NCBI GenBank assembly: GCA_021837545.1
Contig: JAKBFR010000109.1
Location: forward strand, 1-7,885
Source: Bacillota bacterium
Lineage (GTDB): Bacteria > Bacillota_A > Clostridia > Clostridiales > Clostridiaceae
Length of the DNA stretch: 7,885 nt
Reading direction: 5' to 3'
The translations under genes and the position numbers were made by a program. This document shows, one piece after another, positions 6,511 to 7,885 of this stretch. How positions within the stretch are numbered: position 1 is the first letter of the stretch; each line of letters begins with the position of its first letter. The notes beneath the pieces are model-generated. The model was not told the origin of the DNA. It worked only from the letters and a program-made list of their open reading frames with translations, and searched no databases.

Positions 6511-7032
6511 TCATATTTCTTCTATAATCCTCACTACCCATTTACACAAATCAACAGAAGCTTTTTTAGCTGTTTCTACAACTCTTTCATGGGAATGTTT
6601 CACCTTTTGTATTCCTGTAGCCATATTAGTAATACATGCAATTCCTAGCACATCCATTCCTAAATAATTAGCTACTATTGTTTCTGGTACAGTTGACATA
6701 CCAACTGCATCAGCCCCATGTCTTCCAATCATTACAATTTCAGCAGCTGTTTCATAATATGGACCCATAAATCCTGCATAAACACCTTCACCATATTTTA
6801 TATCTAGCTCATCGGCAATTTTTTTAGCTTTGTTGATAATTTCTATCTTGTATGGTTCTGACATGTCAGGAAATCTTGTCCCTAATCTTTCATCATTTAT
6901 ACCAATTAAAGGATTATCTCCAAATAAATTTATAAAATCATTAATAATCATTAATGTTCCTGGCTCAAAGCTTTTATTAATTCCACCGCAAGCATTAGTT
7001 ACAATAATTTTTTCAATACCTAATTTTTTCAT
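6511..7032 (-). pseudogene. Purine nucleoside phosphorylase, N-terminally deleted remnant
   Basis: 173 residues matching the C-terminal two thirds of trimeric PNP (PunA/PupG type, about 270 residues), which splits purine nucleosides with phosphate into base and ribose-1-phosphate. Retained: TNACGGIN (12-19), RFPDMS (53-58), the purine-site Glu94 in GPYYETAAE, VGMSTVPE (110-117), TN at 135-136 and SH at 147-148. Missing: about 100 N-terminal residues that carry the phosphate-binding GSGLG loop and the GRFHYYEG motif, so catalysis is not expected. No remnant of that part lies upstream; only 51 bases separate the fragment from the preceding terminator. The ribosome binding site GGAGG (7045-7049) is optimally placed for an ATG at 7037 that is followed at once by TAA; the fragment's own ATG at 7032 overlaps that stop. 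This looks like an internal deletion that removed the 5' coding part but kept the original start site. A short, conserved, non-catalytic protein is the less likely alternative. Confidence 0.82.
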
Positions 7033-7050
7033 TACATAATATTACCTCCA
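7030..7050 (-). promoter_or_regulatory. Ribosome binding site feeding an AUG-UAA start-stop pair
   Basis: TGGAGG (7045-7050) is followed after 7 bases by ATG (7035-7037) and immediately by TAA (7032-7034). The last A of that stop is the first base of the ATG at 7032 that opens the PNP fragment (…ATGTAATG…). The spacing favours initiation at the dead-end AUG; the second AUG, 12 bases from the binding site, would rely on weak direct initiation or on re-initiation. Confidence 0.7.
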
Positions 7051-7088
7051 ATTTTTAAAGTTTAAAATTTAAGTTTAATTTTATATAC

Positions 7089-7122
7089 AAAAAAAGAGTT
7101 ATAATAAAATATTATAACTCTT
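7089..7122 (-). terminator. Rho-independent terminator of zinc-ribbon gene copy 1
   Basis: On the minus strand AAGAGTTATAATA (7110-7122) pairs perfectly with TATTATAACTCTT (7094-7106) over a minimal 3-base centre, and the arm runs directly into seven U (7089-7095). It lies 14 bases past the stop codon and 39 bases before the PNP ribosome binding site. Confidence 0.9.
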
Positions 7123-7136
7123 GAAATAAACAAAAA

Positions 7137-7292
7137 CTATCTTCTGTTATTTTGTTGCTTTCTAGCTCTTCTACAATCAGGACATCTTACTGGTTCGTTT
7201 TCAAATCCTTTTTCTTTGTAGAATTCTTGTTCTCCAGTTGTGAATACAAATTCATTTCCACAATCTTTACATACTAAAGTTTTATCTTCCAT
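7137..7292 (-). CDS. Small zinc-ribbon domain protein, copy 1 (51 residues)
   Basis: Starts MEDKTLVCKDCGNEFVFTTG. Two CxxC knuckles, Cys8/Cys11 and Cys37/Cys40 (CKDC, CPDC), should bind one zinc ion. The 25 residues between them (EFVFTTGEQEFYKEKGF region) match the small 'probable zinc-ribbon' family common in Firmicutes, whose biochemical role is not known. The tail (RRARKQQNNRR) is very basic, which suggests nucleic-acid or ribosome contact; that is inference. The ATG at 7292 has AGGAGG (7302-7307) about 9 bases upstream. It has its own promoter, a structured leader and a terminator, so it is a single-gene transcript. The protein is identical to copy 2. It is too short for many gene finders. 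Confidence 0.9.
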   Translation of the reverse strand: MEDKTLVCKDCGNEFVFTTGEQEFYKEKGFENEPVRCPDCRRARKQQNNRR

Positions 7293-7298
7293 TATTAA

Positions 7299-7357
7299 AT
7301 TCCTCCTCTTAAATTAAAGATTAATTTCGATCCATATAATTCTCTAAAAGGAGAAAT
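7299..7357 (-). promoter_or_regulatory. Leader hairpin that can sequester the Shine-Dalgarno, copy 1
   Basis: In the mRNA, AUUUCUCCUUUUAGA (7343-7357) can pair with UUUAAGAGGAGGAAU (7299-7313), 15 consecutive positions with three G-U pairs, burying the whole AGGAGG. The 29-base loop contains a further small GAU/AUC and AAAUUAA/UUUAAUUU pairing that could compete with the closed form. The layout resembles translational switches (RNA thermometer, or a protein- or ligand-controlled leader). It was found by eye and no folding energy was computed. Confidence 0.55.
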
Positions 7358-7394
7358 GTACTTATCTATTAAAAACCTTTGTTATTATACTTTT

Positions 7395-7422
7395 ATTATA
7401 ACACGTTCAGAATAAATTGCAA
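7395..7422 (-). promoter_or_regulatory. Promoter of zinc-ribbon gene copy 1
   Basis: On the minus strand TTGCAA (7417-7422) and TATAAT (7395-7400) are 16 bases apart, with TG one base before the -10 (extended -10). A start near 7388 gives a leader of about 95 bases, which contains the Shine-Dalgarno hairpin. The matching region of copy 2 lies outside the window. Confidence 0.75.
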
Positions 7423-7583
7423 GTCTTTTTGATACTTTTAAATCATTTTTTATTCATTTATGAAAATAATTTAATTCTATACTATTTTTTTGATGCCTTA
7501 TACCATTATGTCAATGCACCCTCAAAAGGCATAATATCAATAAATCACACATCATTATAGTTTCTAAAAAAAATATTATAATC
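7423..7583. other. Spacer between the duplicated units
   Basis: No gene. An imperfect dyad is present: ATGCCTT (7493-7499) pairs with AAGGCAT (7526-7532), and flanking TTGAT/ATCAA arms add a few pairs past a bulge. No U-run follows on either strand, so it is not a terminator. A TTGACA on the minus strand near 7508-7513 lacks a -10 at a normal distance. The spacer is not part of the repeat. Confidence 0.35.
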
Positions 7584-7620
7584 AAAAAAGAGTTATAATA
7601 TAATATATATTATAACTCTT
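7584..7620 (-). terminator. Rho-independent terminator of zinc-ribbon gene copy 2
   Basis: Arms 7606-7620 and 7588-7602 pair perfectly over 15 bp with a 3-base centre, running into six U (7584-7589). Relative to copy 1 the stem is longer by two base pairs, changed symmetrically on both arms. Confidence 0.9.
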
Positions 7621-7634
7621 GAAATAAACAAAAA

Positions 7635-7790
7635 CTATCTTCTGTTATTTTGTTGTTTTCTAGCTCTTCTACAATCAGGACATCTTACTGGTTCGTTTTC
7701 AAATCCTTTTTCTTTGTAGAATTCTTGTTCTCCAGTTGTGAATACAAATTCATTTCCGCAATCTTTACATACTAAAGTTTTATCTTCCAT
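7635..7790 (-). CDS. Small zinc-ribbon domain protein, copy 2 (51 residues)
   Basis: Encodes exactly the same 51 residues as the gene at 7137-7292, including CxxC pairs Cys8/Cys11 and Cys37/Cys40 and the basic RRARKQQNNRR tail. Only two codons differ, both silently: Cys11 is TGC here and TGT in copy 1, Lys45 is AAA here and AAG there. The ATG at 7790 has the same AGGAGG spacing. Its own terminator should stop read-through into copy 1. Its promoter would lie just beyond the window. Either dosage or differential control could explain keeping both; very recent duplication or gene conversion also fits. Confidence 0.9.
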   Translation of the reverse strand: MEDKTLVCKDCGNEFVFTTGEQEFYKEKGFENEPVRCPDCRRARKQQNNRR

Positions 7791-7796
7791 TATTAA

Positions 7797-7855
7797 ATTC
7801 CTCCTCTTAAATTAAAGATTAATTTCGATCCATATAATTCTCTAAAAGGAGAAAT
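7797..7855 (-). promoter_or_regulatory. Leader hairpin that can sequester the Shine-Dalgarno, copy 2
   Basis: Identical to the copy 1 leader: arm 7841-7855 can pair at 15 consecutive positions with 7797-7811, covering the AGGAGG. No base differs between the two leaders, although the shorter terminator and the coding region have both diverged slightly. Confidence 0.55.
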
Positions 7856-7885
7856 GTACTTATCTATTAAAAACCTTTGTTATTA

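Larger units (their letters stand above)
7089..7387. repeat. Tandem duplication, unit 1 (terminator, gene and leader)
   Basis: This segment recurs at 7584-7885, offset by 498 bases across gene and leader. It comprises terminator, 156-base coding region and 95 bases of upstream leader. The copies differ by two third-position changes (7158/7656 and 7260/7758), a 4-base size difference in the terminator, and one base in the A-run. The 95 leader bases are identical. The homology ends sharply at the A-run on the left; on the right it reaches the window edge, so its full extent is unknown. Confidence 0.95.
7584..7885. repeat. Tandem duplication, unit 2 (cut by window edge)
   Basis: Second copy of the 7089-7387 unit in the same orientation, containing terminator, gene and leader. 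It still matches base for base where the window ends, so the right boundary, the promoter and any third copy cannot be seen. Confidence 0.95.

Noticed and set aside
6413..7039. Two plus-strand open frames over the htpG start and the PNP fragment
   Set aside because: Both are antisense to recognisable protein sequence, lack ribosome binding sites, and give low-complexity hydrophobic translations.
7346..7358. AAAAGGAG followed by ATG on the plus strand, a seeming small gene start
   Set aside because: The spacing to the ATG is only about 2 bases and the frame is under 20 codons. The AAAAGGAG is better explained as the complement of the leader arm that pairs with the minus-strand Shine-Dalgarno.
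7490..7540. ATGCCTT/AAGGCAT hairpin as a terminator
   Set aside because: No U-run follows on either strand and the loop is long (26 bases).
1..7885. CRISPR array, tRNA or rRNA genes
   Set aside because: No regularly spaced repeats other than the two-copy duplication were seen, and no cloverleaf or rRNA-like segment was recognised on either strand.

Overview
The window is very AT-rich and every convincing gene lies on the minus strand. The genes read leftward, use strong GGAGG-type ribosome binding sites, and include the SCIFF peptide/maturase pair, a marker of the class Clostridia. Together with a clostridial-type HtpG, this points to a Clostridium (sensu stricto-like) chromosome. This is a judgement from protein and codon character; no database search was run.

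Layout, left to right (transcription runs right to left). 1-342: start of the radical SAM maturase scfB, cut by the window edge. 401-538: its 45-residue precursor peptide scfA (SCIFF), with a hairpin between the two genes. 686-1039: a stand-alone PTS EIIB domain that ends where a membrane EIIC domain would normally begin. 1040-1664: a 625-base gap with a terminator-like hairpin, an unexplained GC-richer island, two dyads around a possible promoter, and the terminator of the next gene. 1665-4133: a large MalT/LAL-type LuxR regulator (ATPase plus C-terminal HTH). 4134-4502: a gap with a long hairpin downstream of htpG. 4503-6440: the Hsp90 chaperone gene htpG with a near-consensus promoter. 6511-7032: the C-terminal two thirds of a purine nucleoside phosphorylase, lacking about 100 N-terminal residues. 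7137-7292 and 7635-7790: two tandem copies of a 51-residue zinc-ribbon gene encoding identical proteins, each with its own terminator and an identical upstream leader.

The genes do not form one operon. scfA-scfB is a RiPP cassette. The EIIB protein and the LuxR regulator could be a sugar-sensing pair, but only adjacency supports this. The PNP remnant lies directly upstream of htpG with no visible terminator between them; htpG has its own promoter.

The observations most worth a second look are: (1) the zinc-ribbon duplication, whose leader can pair over 15 positions with its own Shine-Dalgarno region, suggesting translational control; (2) the PNP deletion, which leaves the ribosome binding site feeding an AUG-UAA start-stop codon pair overlapping the AUG of the fragment; (3) a seventh cysteine in a peptide family named for six; (4) an EIIB domain with altered residues around its phosphorylation cysteine; and (5) a possible structured RNA between the EIIB and LuxR genes.
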